Assembly (NCBI RefSeq): GCF_002866925.1
Contig: NZ_PKUQ01000016.1
Location: forward strand, 248,001 to 312,000
Length of the DNA: 64,000 nt
Source: Cohaesibacter celericrescens
GTDB lineage: Bacteria; Pseudomonadota; Alphaproteobacteria; Rhizobiales; Cohaesibacteraceae
Direction of reading: 5' to 3'
The notes beneath the pieces are model-generated. The model saw only the letters and a list, made by a program, of their open reading frames with translations, was not told the DNA's origin and did no database searches. The position numbers and the translations under genes were made by a program. Positions 8,041 through 17,080 of this stretch are shown here, one piece after another (within the stretch, counting starts at the first letter, position 1; every line of letters starts with the position of its first letter).

Positions 8041-9231
8041 ATGGCTGAAGCACATGTAAGAAATTTCAATATCAACTTCGGACCGCAGCATCCTGCCGCG
8101 CACGGTGTGTTACGCATGATTCTGGAGCTGAATGGTGAAATCGTCGAGCGTGCCGATCCGCATATCGGATTGTTGCACCGCGGCACCGAAAAACTGATTG
8201 AACATAAAATCTATGCTCAAGCGACGCCATATTTTGATCGACTGGACTATGTCGCACCGATGAATCAGGAGCATGCTTTCTGTCTGGCGGTTGAAAAACT
8301 GCTGGGGTTGGAAGTGCCGCGCCGGGGGCAGTTGATCCGCGTGCTCTATTCTGAAATCGGCCGCATTTTGAATCATCTGCTCAACATCACCACACAAGCC
8401 TTGGATGTGGGGGCGCTGACGCCGCCGCTTTGGGGCTTTGAAGAGCGTGAAAAACTGATGGTGTTTTATGAGCGTGCCTGTGGCGCCCGCTTGCATGCCA
8501 ATTATTTCCGCGCTGGCGGTGTGCATCAGGATCTGCCGCAAGACCTGATCGATGACATCGAAGCATGGTGTGATCCGTTTTTGCAAGTCGTTGATGACAT
8601 TGACGTGCTGCTAACGGACAACCGGATTTTCAAGCAGCGTAATGCCGATGTTGGCGTTGTTGCGTTGGATGATGCATGGGCTTGGGGTTTCTCCGGTTGC
8701 ATGTTGCGTTCTTGCGGTGTTGCGTGGGATCTGCGCAAAAGCCAGCCATATGAATGCTATGAAGAAATCGAATTTGATATTCCGGTTGGTAAGAATGGCG
8801 ACAATTACGATCGTTATCTGATGCGCATGGAAGAAATGCGGCAGTCTGTTCGCATTATGCGTCAATGCATCGACAAGCTGCGTCAACCTGACGGTCAGGG
8901 GCCAGTTAGCGCTGAGAATGATAAAATCGTGCCGCCAAAACGCGCAGAGATGAAGCGTTCGATGGAAGCCTTGATCAATCATTTCAAGCTGCATACCGAA
9001 GGGTTCCACGTTCCTGCCGGTGAAGTTTATACCGCAGTGGAAGCGCCCAAAGGTGAATTTGGTGTCTATTTGGTCTCTGATGGGACCAATAAGCCTTACA
9101 AGTGTAAGATTCGTGCGCCGAGTTATGCGCATTTGTCCGCGATGGACTTTTTGTCGCGCGGATATCAACTGGCTGACGTGTCGGCCATTATCGGATCGCT
9201 CGACGTGGTATTTGGCGAGATAGACCGATAA
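8041..9231 (+). CDS. nuoD: NADH-quinone oxidoreductase subunit D
   Basis: A 396-residue, 49-kDa-type subunit that together with NuoB forms the quinone-binding pocket. Seen: the N-terminal [14 protein letters not shown] with the conserved His that lines the quinone site, [12 protein letters not shown], and the C-terminal [20 protein letters not shown], all standard for the family. The length is typical. An ATG at 8041 follows GAGGCGAT. The next gene, nuoE, comes after an unusually long 112-base gap holding two hairpins. Confidence 0.98.
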   Translation: MAEAHVRNFNINFGPQHPAAHGVLRMILELNGEIVERADPHIGLLHRGTEKLIEHKIYAQATPYFDRLDYVAPMNQEHAFCLAVEKLLGLEVPRRGQLIRVLYSEIGRILNHLLNITTQALDVGALTPPLWGFEEREKLMVFYERACGARLHANYFRAGGVHQDLPQDLIDDIEAWCDPFLQVVDDIDVLLTDNRIFKQRNADVGVVALDDAWAWGFSGCMLRSCGVAWDLRKSQPYECYEEIEFDIPVGKNGDNYDRYLMRMEEMRQSVRIMRQCIDKLRQPDGQGPVSAENDKIVPPKRAEMKRSMEALINHFKLHTEGFHVPAGEVYTAVEAPKGEFGVYLVSDGTNKPYKCKIRAPSYAHLSAMDFLSRGYQLADVSAIIGSLDVVFGEIDR

Positions 9232-9244
9232 AGATTTGTGATTT

Positions 9245-9315
9245 GACCAGTTGCCAATAATTGGCTGGTCGAAATAGATTTGAACTGAGACCTGTTTTGC
9301 CAATTCTGCAAAACA
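9245..9315 (+). other. Two tandem hairpins in the nuoD-nuoE gap
   Basis: First hairpin 9245-9270: GACCA...GCCAAT / ATTGGC.TGGTC. Second hairpin 9293-9315: TGTTTTGC / GCAAAACA with a 7-base loop. Neither has a T-run, so RNA processing or stability is more likely than termination. Confidence 0.5.
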
Positions 9316-9343
9316 AGTCGAGACAAAGATGGGAACGGCAGAC

Positions 9344-10420
9344 ATGAGTGTCCGTCGCCTTCATAGCGAACAGCCAGAATCATTTGAGTTTTCGTCTGAA
9401 AATCTCGATTGGGCCAAGCATGTGATCACACGATATCCGCAAGGCCGTCAGGCTTCTGCGGTGATTCCTTTGTTGATGCGAGCACAAGAGCAAGAAGGTT
9501 GGGTCACGCAGCCGGCGATTGAATATGTCGCTGACATGCTGGACATGCCCTATATACGCGTTTTGGAAGTGGCGACATTCTATACTCAGTTCCAGCTACA
9601 GCCGGTCGGTAAAAAAGCCCATATCCAGGTCTGTGGCACAACCCCTTGCATGTTGCGCGGCGCTGAGGACCTGATCCGTGTTTGTAAAAACAAGATTGCG
9701 CAAAAGCCGTTGTCTTTGTCCGAAGATGGAAACTTTTCCTGGGAAGAGGTCGAGTGCGCCGGAACCTGCGTCAACGCGCCGATGATTCAGATTTTCAAAG
9801 ATACTTATGAAGATTTGACCCCTGAAATTCTTGAAGAGCTGATTGCCAAAATTGATGCCGGTGAAGAGATCATTCCCGGTACCCAGCAAAAAGACCGTAT
9901 CAACGGGGCTGCTGCTCAAGGCCAGACGACGCTGACAGATCCGTCCCTTTACGATGGCTCTATGGTTAAATATGGCCTTGGCGCGGGCATTGATGAGCCA
10001 AAAGTTGCACCGGTCGGTGCCGTCCTTGATGCGGAAATTGCACCAGAGACAAAAGCGAAGACCAAAACAAAAACCAAGTCCGTCGCTAAAGAAGTCGCAG
10101 CAGAAGCCAAACCGGCGCCCGCTATCAAGCCAGATCAATTGAAAGTGGGTGAGCCTGCACCGGCGTTGTTGGCTGAACCAATCGATGGCAAAGCCGATAA
10201 TCTCAAAGAAATCAGCGGTATCGGCCCTGTGATTGAACGAAAACTCAATGCCATGGGCGTTTATCATTTCTCGCAGATCGCAAGTTGGGATGCCGAGAAT
10301 TGCGCCTATGTTGACGGACAGTTGGCATTTAAAGGCCGCATTGGCCGCGAGAATTGGGTGGAACAGGCCAAAGCAAAGGCCAGTGAGACTTTTGACACCA
10401 AGAGCGGGGAAGACAAATAA
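9344..10420 (+). CDS. nuoE: NADH-quinone oxidoreductase subunit E with long C-terminal extension
   Basis: A 358-residue, 24-kDa-type subunit with a [2Fe-2S] cluster in the NADH module. The ligands are seen in [11 protein letters not shown] and [11 protein letters not shown]. The core ends near residue 170, as in ordinary NuoE. The rest is a linker rich in Lys, Ala and Pro ([20 protein letters not shown]) and then a helix-hairpin-helix-like domain, [20 protein letters not shown], plus WVEQAKAKA. Such tails are known for Rhizobiales NuoE; their role is unclear. ATG 9344 is preferred to 9329 because the family starts MSVRRL; neither has a strong ribosome-binding site. Confidence 0.95.
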   Translation: MSVRRLHSEQPESFEFSSENLDWAKHVITRYPQGRQASAVIPLLMRAQEQEGWVTQPAIEYVADMLDMPYIRVLEVATFYTQFQLQPVGKKAHIQVCGTTPCMLRGAEDLIRVCKNKIAQKPLSLSEDGNFSWEEVECAGTCVNAPMIQIFKDTYEDLTPEILEELIAKIDAGEEIIPGTQQKDRINGAAAQGQTTLTDPSLYDGSMVKYGLGAGIDEPKVAPVGAVLDAEIAPETKAKTKTKTKSVAKEVAAEAKPAPAIKPDQLKVGEPAPALLAEPIDGKADNLKEISGIGPVIERKLNAMGVYHFSQIASWDAENCAYVDGQLAFKGRIGRENWVEQAKAKASETFDTKSGEDK

Positions 10421-11733
10421 TGGTCACGATGCTTGAGGATAAAGACAGGATTTTCACCAATATCTATGGTGTTCATGACTGGGGTCTTGAAGGCGCGCTC
10501 AAACGCGGAAGTTGGGACGGCACTAAGGGTCTTATTCAAAAGGGCCGTGATTGGATCATTGAAGAGATGAAAGCCTCTGGCCTGCGTGGTCGTGGTGGCG
10601 CTGGTTTCCCCACTGGGCTTAAATGGTCTTTCATGCCACCAAAACAGGAAGGCCGTGCTCAATATCTGGTGGTCAACGCCGATGAGTCAGAGCCGGGTAC
10701 GTGTAAAGATCGTGAAATTTTGCGCCATGATCCCCATCACTTGGTGGAAGGTTGCCTGATTGCCGGTTTTGCCATGAATGCGGATGCTGCTTATATCTAT
10801 GTGCGCGGTGAGTTTATTCGCGAGCGCGAGCGGCTGCAGGCGGCGGTTGATCAGGCTTATGAAAAGCGGTTGATCGGAAAGAATAATATTCACGGCTATG
10901 ATTTTGACGTGTATGTGCATCATGGCGCGGGGGCTTATATTTGCGGCGAGGAAACTGCATTGCTTGAGTCTCTGGAAGGCAAAAAGGGGCAACCGCGCCT
11001 CAAACCGCCTTTCCCGGCCAATGTCGGACTTTATGGCTGCCCTACGACCGTGAATAACGTGGAGTCGATTGCTGTTGCACCGACGATTTTGCGACGTGGT
11101 GCTAGCTGGTTCAAAGGTTTTGGTGCCGAGAATAATCATGGCACCAAACTGTTTTGTGTGTCTGGCCACGTCAATCAACCGGCGACCTTCGAAGAGGCAA
11201 TGTCTGTGCCTTTCAAGGAAATCATCGACAAACATTGCGGCGGTATTCGTGGTGGATGGGACAATCTACTCGCGGTCATTCCCGGTGGCTCTTCGGTGCC
11301 TTGTGTGCCGGCGGATCAAATTATGGATTGTCCGATGGATTTTGACAGCCTCAAGGGCCTTGGGTCCGGACTCGGCACAGCTGCGGTGATCGTGATGGAT
11401 AAATCCACGGATATCATCAAGGCCATTGCGCGGCTGTCCTATTTTTACAAACACGAAAGTTGCGGACAGTGTACGCCTTGTCGCGAGGGCACCGGCTGGA
11501 TGTGGCGCGTGATGGAACGTATGGTCCGCGGTGAAGCGCAGAAAAAAGAGATCGATATGCTGTTTGAAGTTTCCAAACAGGTGGAAGGTCACACGATCTG
11601 TGCTCTTGGGGATGCTGCCGCATGGCCGGTTCAGGGGTTGATCCGGCATTTCCGTCCGGTCATTGAGGACAGAATTGATCAATATACGGCCAATCCGAAA
11701 CCGGATGATGCCCCGTTGGTTGCTGCGGAGTGA
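10420..11733 (+). CDS. nuoF: NADH-quinone oxidoreductase subunit F
   Basis: A 437-residue, 51-kDa-type subunit that binds NADH and FMN and carries cluster N3; it is the electron entry site. Seen: the nucleotide-binding [13 protein letters not shown] (about residues 60-72), the FMN-site region [15 protein letters not shown], and the [4Fe-4S] motif [15 protein letters not shown] followed by a fourth Cys in [12 protein letters not shown]. The start overlaps the nuoE stop (TAATG). A second ATG three codons in (10429) would give the [14 protein letters not shown] start common in relatives. Confidence 0.98.
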   Translation: MVTMLEDKDRIFTNIYGVHDWGLEGALKRGSWDGTKGLIQKGRDWIIEEMKASGLRGRGGAGFPTGLKWSFMPPKQEGRAQYLVVNADESEPGTCKDREILRHDPHHLVEGCLIAGFAMNADAAYIYVRGEFIRERERLQAAVDQAYEKRLIGKNNIHGYDFDVYVHHGAGAYICGEETALLESLEGKKGQPRLKPPFPANVGLYGCPTTVNNVESIAVAPTILRRGASWFKGFGAENNHGTKLFCVSGHVNQPATFEEAMSVPFKEIIDKHCGGIRGGWDNLLAVIPGGSSVPCVPADQIMDCPMDFDSLKGLGSGLGTAAVIVMDKSTDIIKAIARLSYFYKHESCGQCTPCREGTGWMWRVMERMVRGEAQKKEIDMLFEVSKQVEGHTICALGDAAAWPVQGLIRHFRPVIEDRIDQYTANPKPDDAPLVAAE

Positions 11734-11740
11734 GGGTGTG

Positions 11741-12055
11741 ATGAAGCTACATCAGGAAAAACATCAAATTCAAGCGGCGACTTGCGATTTGTCCGGTTCG
11801 TCGTTCCAAGATGTCAACATGTCCGGCTGTTCATTCGAGGATGCGAATTTATCGGGCGGCCGCTATTCGGATGTTGATTTCTCAGACTGCTCAATTCGCG
11901 ATGCCAACCTGTCGGGGCTGCAGTTGAAAGATGCCAACCTTGCGGGAGCATCGATCAAAGCCTGCCGTTTGGAAGGCATGACCATAGACGGAATTGAAGT
12001 GACTGCGCTTATGACCGCTTGGAAGGCGCAGCAAACGAGCGGTGAGGAAAGCTGA
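11741..12055 (+). CDS. Pentapeptide-repeat protein inside the nuo operon
   Basis: A 104-residue protein made almost entirely of five-residue repeats: CDLSG SSFQD VNMSG CSFED, then ANLSG GRYSD VDFSD, and on to ANLAG ASIKA CRLEG, roughly 15 in all. These should fold as a short right-handed quadrilateral beta-helix. It has no signal peptide or membrane helix. The ATG at 11741 has GAGGGTG just before it; the frame opens earlier inside nuoF, but without a start signal. It lies 7 bases after the nuoF stop and 2 bases before the nuoG start, so it is surely cotranscribed. It is not a known complex I subunit. A role in assembly or stability is a guess from position only. Confidence 0.85.
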   Translation: MKLHQEKHQIQAATCDLSGSSFQDVNMSGCSFEDANLSGGRYSDVDFSDCSIRDANLSGLQLKDANLAGASIKACRLEGMTIDGIEVTALMTAWKAQQTSGEES

Positions 12056-12057
12056 TC

Positions 12058-14142
12058 ATGGCAAAGCTGGTCGTTGACGGACATGAAATCGAGGTTCCTG
12101 GCGAATATACTCTTCTGCAGGCTGCTGAAGAGGCCGGGGCGGAGATTCCGCGTTTCTGTTTCCATGAACGTCTGTCCGTTGCGGGCAATTGCCGTATGTG
12201 CCTTGTTGAAGTTAAAGGTGGACCGCCTAAACCGACGGCCAGCTGCGCGATGCGTGTAGGCGATTTGCGTCCCGGTCGCGACGGTGAGCCGCCAGAAATT
12301 TTCACGAAATCGCCAATGGTCAAAAAGGCTCGTGAAGGGGTGATGGAATTTTTGCTCATCAACCACCCTCTGGATTGCCCGATTTGCGATCAGGCCGGCG
12401 AGTGCGATCTTCAGGATCAGGCTGTTGCTTATGGCAAGGGTGGCTCTCGCTATGGCGAGAACAAACGCGCCGTAGAGAACAAATATATCGGGCCTTTGGT
12501 TAAAACCGTGATGACCCGCTGCATTCACTGCACCCGCTGCGTGCGCTTCACCACTGAAGTGGCTGGCATTCAGGAGTTGGGGTTGATTGGACGTGGCGAA
12601 GACGCCGAAATCACCACCTATCTGGAAGCGGCGCTATCGTCCGAGTTGCAAGGCAACGTGATTGATTTGTGTCCTGTTGGGGCTTTGACCTCACGGCCCT
12701 ATGCTTTTGCTGCCCGACCATGGGAATTGACCAAAACCGAAACCATCGATGTGATGGATGCGGTGGGGTCAAACATTCGGGTCGATACCCGCGGTCGGGA
12801 AGTGATGCGCATTCAGCCTCGGCTCAATGAAGCGGTGAATGAAGAGTGGATTTCTGACAAAACCCGCTTCATATGGGATGGGTTGAAATCTCAGCGTCTG
12901 GATCGGCCTTATGTTCGCAAGGATGGCAAACTCGTTGCTGTGGCTTGGGATGAAGCATTTGCTGCCGTTGCTGCCAAGTTGGATGGTGTGTCCGGTGACA
13001 ACATCGGCGCGATTGCCGGGTCTATGGCATCAATCGAAGAAATGTACGCGTTGAAATCTGTGATGGGGGCGTTGGGCTCGGGCAATATGGATGCACGTCA
13101 AGATGGGTCGGTTCTGACATCTGCGATGGGCCGTGCATCTTATCTCTTCAATGCTACGATTGAAGGCATCGAAGAGGCCGACGCGATCCTTATTGTTGGT
13201 GCCAATCCGCGTCTAGAAGCGGCTGTGCTCAATGCGCGCATCCGCAAAAGCTGGTTGGATGGCAATACCCAAATCGGTTTGATCGGCGAACAGGCCGACT
13301 TGAAATATACCTATGACTATCTCGGAGCAGGCTCTGATGCGCTGGCTGACTTGGCCGCAGGCAAAGGCGACTTCTTCTCAGTATTGAAAAAGGCCGAGCG
13401 TCCTTTGATCCTGATCGGGCAGGGCGCAATCAACCATGATGATGGTGAGGCTGTGCTTGGGCAGACTGCCAAATTGGCGGTTGCTTGTGGTGCGGTTGGT
13501 TCTGAATGGAATGGTTTCTCAGTGTTGCATACCGAAGCCAGTGCTGTTGGTGCTTTGGAAATCGGTTTTGAGCCTCAAGCGGGTGGCAAAGATATTGCGA
13601 CCATGCAAAAAGGCGGCGTAGATGTGTTGTTCCTTTTGGGGGCTGATGAATTGGCTTTTGATGCCTTTGATACGGCCTTTAAAATCTATATCGGTAGCCA
13701 CGGAGACGCTGGTGCGCATGGGGCCGATGTTATTTTGCCCGCTGCGACCTACACCGAGAAGTCCGGCCTCTATTTGAACACCGAAGGTCGGGTGCAAATG
13801 ACGGTTCGGGCCAATTTCGCGCCGGGTGAAGGCAAAGAGGACTGGGCCATCTTACGGGCTTTGTCTGCGGTTCTGGGCAAGACACTGCCTTTTGATAGCC
13901 TTCAGCAATTGCGTGAAAAACTGTTTGCCGAACACCCCGATCTTACCCGATTGGATGACTGTCTGGTGGGTGAGGTTGCTGCGATTGAAGCGCTGGCAAA
14001 GGGTGCTAAGGCCGTTAAAGGTCAGGCACTGGTATCGCCGATTTCTGATTATTATCTGACCAACCCTATTGCCCGCGCCTCTGCTGTCATGGCGGAATGC
14101 AGCGCTTTGGCAAAAGGGCGTGCGGCCGAGGCTGCGGAATGA
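12058..14142 (+). CDS. nuoG: NADH-quinone oxidoreductase subunit G
   Basis: A 694-residue, 75-kDa-type subunit that carries several iron-sulfur clusters linking the NADH module to NuoI. Seen: the N-terminal ferredoxin-like [2Fe-2S] ligands (FCFHERLSVAGNCRMCLVEV), the CPICDQAGECDLQDQ motif with its upstream His, and CIHCTRCVRF for a [4Fe-4S] cluster. The C-terminal two thirds is the molybdopterin-oxidoreductase-like domain, which carries no molybdenum in complex I. An ATG at 12058 follows GTGAGGAAAGC. A fourth-cluster motif (N7-type CxxCxxxC in the C-terminal domain) was not seen, as in most alphaproteobacteria. Confidence 0.97.
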   Translation: MAKLVVDGHEIEVPGEYTLLQAAEEAGAEIPRFCFHERLSVAGNCRMCLVEVKGGPPKPTASCAMRVGDLRPGRDGEPPEIFTKSPMVKKAREGVMEFLLINHPLDCPICDQAGECDLQDQAVAYGKGGSRYGENKRAVENKYIGPLVKTVMTRCIHCTRCVRFTTEVAGIQELGLIGRGEDAEITTYLEAALSSELQGNVIDLCPVGALTSRPYAFAARPWELTKTETIDVMDAVGSNIRVDTRGREVMRIQPRLNEAVNEEWISDKTRFIWDGLKSQRLDRPYVRKDGKLVAVAWDEAFAAVAAKLDGVSGDNIGAIAGSMASIEEMYALKSVMGALGSGNMDARQDGSVLTSAMGRASYLFNATIEGIEEADAILIVGANPRLEAAVLNARIRKSWLDGNTQIGLIGEQADLKYTYDYLGAGSDALADLAAGKGDFFSVLKKAERPLILIGQGAINHDDGEAVLGQTAKLAVACGAVGSEWNGFSVLHTEASAVGALEIGFEPQAGGKDIATMQKGGVDVLFLLGADELAFDAFDTAFKIYIGSHGDAGAHGADVILPAATYTEKSGLYLNTEGRVQMTVRANFAPGEGKEDWAILRALSAVLGKTLPFDSLQQLREKLFAEHPDLTRLDDCLVGEVAAIEALAKGAKAVKGQALVSPISDYYLTNPIARASAVMAECSALAKGRAAEAAE

Positions 14143-14154
14143 GAGGACTGATAA

Positions 14155-15204
14155 ATGAGTGAATTTCTCTCAAATTGGCTGATCCCGGGTGCGATCATGG
14201 TGGGGCAATCGCTACTGCTGCTGGTCGTTCTATTGATCGTGATTGCTTATATTCTGCTGGCTGACCGCAAAATTTGGGCGGCGGTGCAAATGCGGCGCGG
14301 GCCGAATGTGGTTGGGCCTTGGGGACTGTTCCAGTCCTTTGCCGATTTGCTCAAATTTGTACTCAAGGAACCGGTCATTCCATCTGGTTCTAATAAGGTT
14401 ATTTTCTTGCTTGGCCCATTGGTCACTGTGACTGTCGCTTTGGCGGCTTGGGCCGTGGTGCCGGTGTCGGAAGGCTGGGCGATTGCCAACATCAATGTAG
14501 GGGTGCTTTATATTCTGGCAGTCTCAAGCCTTGGTGTGTATGGCATCATTATGGGTGGATGGGCTTCCAACTCCAAATATCCATTCTTGTCGGCGCTGCG
14601 CTCTGCTGCGCAAATGGTGTCCTATGAGGTGTCTATCGGATTTGTGATCGTGACCGTGCTGCTGTGCGCTGGATCGCTTAATCTGACCGAAATTGTCTTG
14701 GCGCAGAAAACCGGTTTTGCAACAGCGGTGGGGTTGCCGTCTTTGACCTTCTTGAATTGGTACTGGTTACCGCTGTTTCCGATGTTCGTCATCTTCTTTA
14801 TCTCGGCTCTTGCCGAGACCAACCGTCCGCCGTTTGATTTGCCCGAAGCTGAATCCGAGCTGGTTGCCGGTTTCATGGTCGAATATGGCTCGACGCCCTA
14901 CATGATGTATATGCTGGGAGAATATGTCGCGATTGCGCTGATGTGTTCCTTGACGGCAATCCTGTTTATGGGCGGCTGGTTGGCTCCGTTGGATTTCGCG
15001 CCCTTCACATGGATCCCGGGTGTGGTCTGGTTCATCCTCAAATCCGGTGCTGTATTCTTTATGATTGCCATGGTGAAAGCCTTTGTGCCGCGCTATCGCT
15101 ATGATCAACTGATGCGTCTTGGTTGGAAAGTCTTCCTGCCTGTCTCGCTGTTTTATGTCGTGTTGGTGGCCGGTGTCTTGCAGTTTACTGGTTGGGCACC
15201 ATGA
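14155..15204 (+). CDS. nuoH: NADH-quinone oxidoreductase subunit H
   Basis: A 349-residue membrane subunit that joins the peripheral and membrane arms and forms the entrance of the quinone channel. About eight to nine hydrophobic helices are visible. Family marks seen: [20 protein letters not shown] after the first helix, and [20 protein letters not shown] near residue 220, the conserved acidic loop. An ATG at 14155 follows AGAGGACTG. A small non-subunit membrane gene follows 15 bases later. Confidence 0.98.
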   Translation: MSEFLSNWLIPGAIMVGQSLLLLVVLLIVIAYILLADRKIWAAVQMRRGPNVVGPWGLFQSFADLLKFVLKEPVIPSGSNKVIFLLGPLVTVTVALAAWAVVPVSEGWAIANINVGVLYILAVSSLGVYGIIMGGWASNSKYPFLSALRSAAQMVSYEVSIGFVIVTVLLCAGSLNLTEIVLAQKTGFATAVGLPSLTFLNWYWLPLFPMFVIFFISALAETNRPPFDLPEAESELVAGFMVEYGSTPYMMYMLGEYVAIALMCSLTAILFMGGWLAPLDFAPFTWIPGVVWFILKSGAVFFMIAMVKAFVPRYRYDQLMRLGWKVFLPVSLFYVVLVAGVLQFTGWAP

Positions 15205-15219
15205 GCGGAGAGGGTTCCT

Positions 15220-15465
15220 ATGCTTGACCTGTCTTTACCCGGAATGGTTGGTGCTCTCGTCGGAGGCGTGATCGGTTGGGTTGATTTTAAAATGTTTGGT
15301 GGCTTGATCGGCGCCAAGTGGATGAAAATGCGTTCGGAGAAGGGCTTGGCCAATCATCCGAACACAAAAAAATATGGTGACTGGATTCAATTCGGGGTTT
15401 TTTGCGGAACCCAACTGCTGTTTCCGTTCATTGGTTATTGGGCCGGAGCGTCGCTGGCTGGTTAG
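15220..15465 (+). CDS. Small membrane protein between nuoH and nuoI (hypothetical)
   Basis: An 81-residue protein with a Gly-rich hydrophobic segment at about residues 8-32 (MVGALVGGVIGWVDFKMFGG), a basic middle (AKWMKMRSEKGL), and a second hydrophobic segment near the C-terminus (LLFPFIGYWAGASLAG). Two membrane passes with the basic part in the cytoplasm is a reasonable topology. A clear GGAGAGGG precedes the ATG at 15220. It sits in the nuo operon with short gaps on both sides, so it is expressed with complex I. It is not one of the 14 standard subunits and I do not recognise the family. It may be a supernumerary or assembly protein, by position only. Confidence 0.8.
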   Translation: MLDLSLPGMVGALVGGVIGWVDFKMFGGLIGAKWMKMRSEKGLANHPNTKKYGDWIQFGVFCGTQLLFPFIGYWAGASLAG

Positions 15466-15527
15466 TTGGAACTGGTTCGTCGGGGCTGGTTATTTGGGCC
15501 GGATAGGCCGCATTGGAGAGACAAATT

Positions 15528-16016
15528 ATGGCACTTGCACAAGCTGCAAAATCGCTGATGTTGAAGGAGTTCGTTTCTGCCTTCTTCTTGTCGATGCGCT
15601 ATTTCTTTGCGCCCAAAGCGACGGTGAACTATCCGTTCGAAAAAGGGCCGGTTTCGCCTCGTTTTCGCGGCGAGCATGCGTTGCGTCGCTATCCAAACGG
15701 GGAAGAGCGCTGCATTGCATGCAAATTGTGTGAAGCTATTTGCCCTGCTCAGGCAATCACGATTGAAGCGGGCCCACGCCGCAACGATGGTACGCGCCGG
15801 ACCACACGGTATGACCTCGATATGACCAAATGCATCTATTGCGGGCTTTGCCAGGAGGCGTGTCCAGTAGAGGCTATCGTTGAGGGTCCCAATTTTGAGT
15901 TTGCGACCGAAACGCGCGAAGAGCTGTTCTATGACAAGAATAAACTCTTGGAAAATGGTGATCGTTGGGAGCTGGAACTGGCACGCAACATTGCAATGGA
16001 TGCACCTTATCGCTGA
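15528..16016 (+). CDS. nuoI: NADH-quinone oxidoreductase subunit I
   Basis: A 162-residue, 23-kDa-type ferredoxin-like subunit that holds clusters N6a and N6b and passes electrons to NuoB. Two [4Fe-4S] motifs are seen: [12 protein letters not shown] and [12 protein letters not shown], spaced as in the family. The ATG at 15528 follows GGAGAGAC and gives the normal length; a TTG five codons upstream is also in frame but has no support. Confidence 0.98.
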   Translation: MALAQAAKSLMLKEFVSAFFLSMRYFFAPKATVNYPFEKGPVSPRFRGEHALRRYPNGEERCIACKLCEAICPAQAITIEAGPRRNDGTRRTTRYDLDMTKCIYCGLCQEACPVEAIVEGPNFEFATETREELFYDKNKLLENGDRWELELARNIAMDAPYR

Positions 16017-16081
16017 TGCGATGGATGCGAATGCAACGATAATAACAAGGAGGCTCTCTAGCGGAGCCAAGAGAGAAAGAT

Positions 16082-16696
16082 ATGATCCTTCAAAGCTTTT
16101 TCTTCTATCTGTTTGCAGCGGTGCTGTTGGGGTCGGGCCTTATGGTCATCGGGTCCCGCAATCCTGTTCATTCGGTGCTGTTTCTTATTTTGGCATTCTT
16201 TAATGCGGCAGGGTTGTTCGTATTGTTGGGGGCTGAGTTCCTCGCGATGTTGCTGGTTGTTGTGTATGTCGGTGCCGTTGCTGTGCTTTTCTTGTTTATC
16301 GTCATGATGCTGGATGTGGATTTTTCCGAACTGCGGTCCGGTTTTCTTCAATATATGCCGATTGGACTGGTGGTCGGTGTTGTGCTGTTGGCCGAATTGC
16401 TGATTGCCTTTAGCGGCTGGGCGATTACCCCTGAGCTGACCGGGCATTTGGGCGAGCCAATACCGGATATGGCAACTGTCTCGAATATCGAAGCGATCGG
16501 TGCGCTGCTTTATACGAAATATATCTATTATTTCCAGAGCGCGGCGATGATCCTTTTGGTGGCGATGATTGGCGCGATTGTGCTGACATTGCATCATCGC
16601 AAAGACGTCAAACGGCAGGATATTACGCGTCAGGTTGGCCGTACTGTCGAGAATTCGATTGAAATCAAACAGGTTGAATCAGGCAAGGGCATATAG
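16082..16696 (+). CDS. nuoJ: NADH-quinone oxidoreductase subunit J
   Basis: A 204-residue membrane subunit in the quinone-proximal part of the membrane arm. Five hydrophobic helices are visible, the first beginning FFFYLFAAVLLGSGLMVIG. The conserved third-helix region VVVYVGAVAVLFLFIVMML matches the family and contains the expected pi-bulge area. The short C-terminal tail is polar. An ATG at 16082 follows GAGAGAAAG. The 65-base gap from nuoI and the 68-base gap to nuoK contain no gene; the latter includes a small CCCGT / ACGGG hairpin at 16723-16738. Confidence 0.97.
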   Translation: MILQSFFFYLFAAVLLGSGLMVIGSRNPVHSVLFLILAFFNAAGLFVLLGAEFLAMLLVVVYVGAVAVLFLFIVMMLDVDFSELRSGFLQYMPIGLVVGVVLLAELLIAFSGWAITPELTGHLGEPIPDMATVSNIEAIGALLYTKYIYYFQSAAMILLVAMIGAIVLTLHHRKDVKRQDITRQVGRTVENSIEIKQVESGKGI

Positions 16697-16764
16697 CCCG
16701 CCAATTCTTCTGTCCAATTAACCCGTTTTAGGACGGGACGTGCGAAGAAGGGATACTCAGAGAG

Positions 16765-17073
16765 ATGGAAGTCGGACTGAGCCATTATCTGACCGTTGCA
16801 GCGATCCTCTTTGTGATCGGGATGTTCGGCATTTTTCTCAATCGGAAGAATGTCATTGTCATCCTGATGTCAATCGAGTTGATCCTGTTGGCGGTGAATA
16901 TCAATTTTGTCGCCTTCTCTTCGTATCTGGGCGATTTGTCAGGCCAGATTTTTGGCCTGTTTGTCTTGACTGTCGCTGCGGCAGAGGCTGCCATCGGGTT
17001 GGCCATTCTGGTCGTTTATTATCGCAACCGCGGATCAATCGCGGTTGAAGACATCAACATGATGAAGGGCTGA
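16765..17073 (+). CDS. nuoK: NADH-quinone oxidoreductase subunit K
   Basis: A 102-residue membrane subunit with three helices that takes part in proton transfer. The two conserved membrane Glu residues are seen: in [20 protein letters not shown] (about residue 36) and in [16 protein letters not shown] (about residue 72). Start MEVGLSHYL at 16765 and family-standard length. It is followed 7 bases later by nuoL. Confidence 0.98.
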   Translation: MEVGLSHYLTVAAILFVIGMFGIFLNRKNVIVILMSIELILLAVNINFVAFSSYLGDLSGQIFGLFVLTVAAAEAAIGLAILVVYYRNRGSIAVEDINMMKG

Positions 17074-17080
17074 GGAAACC

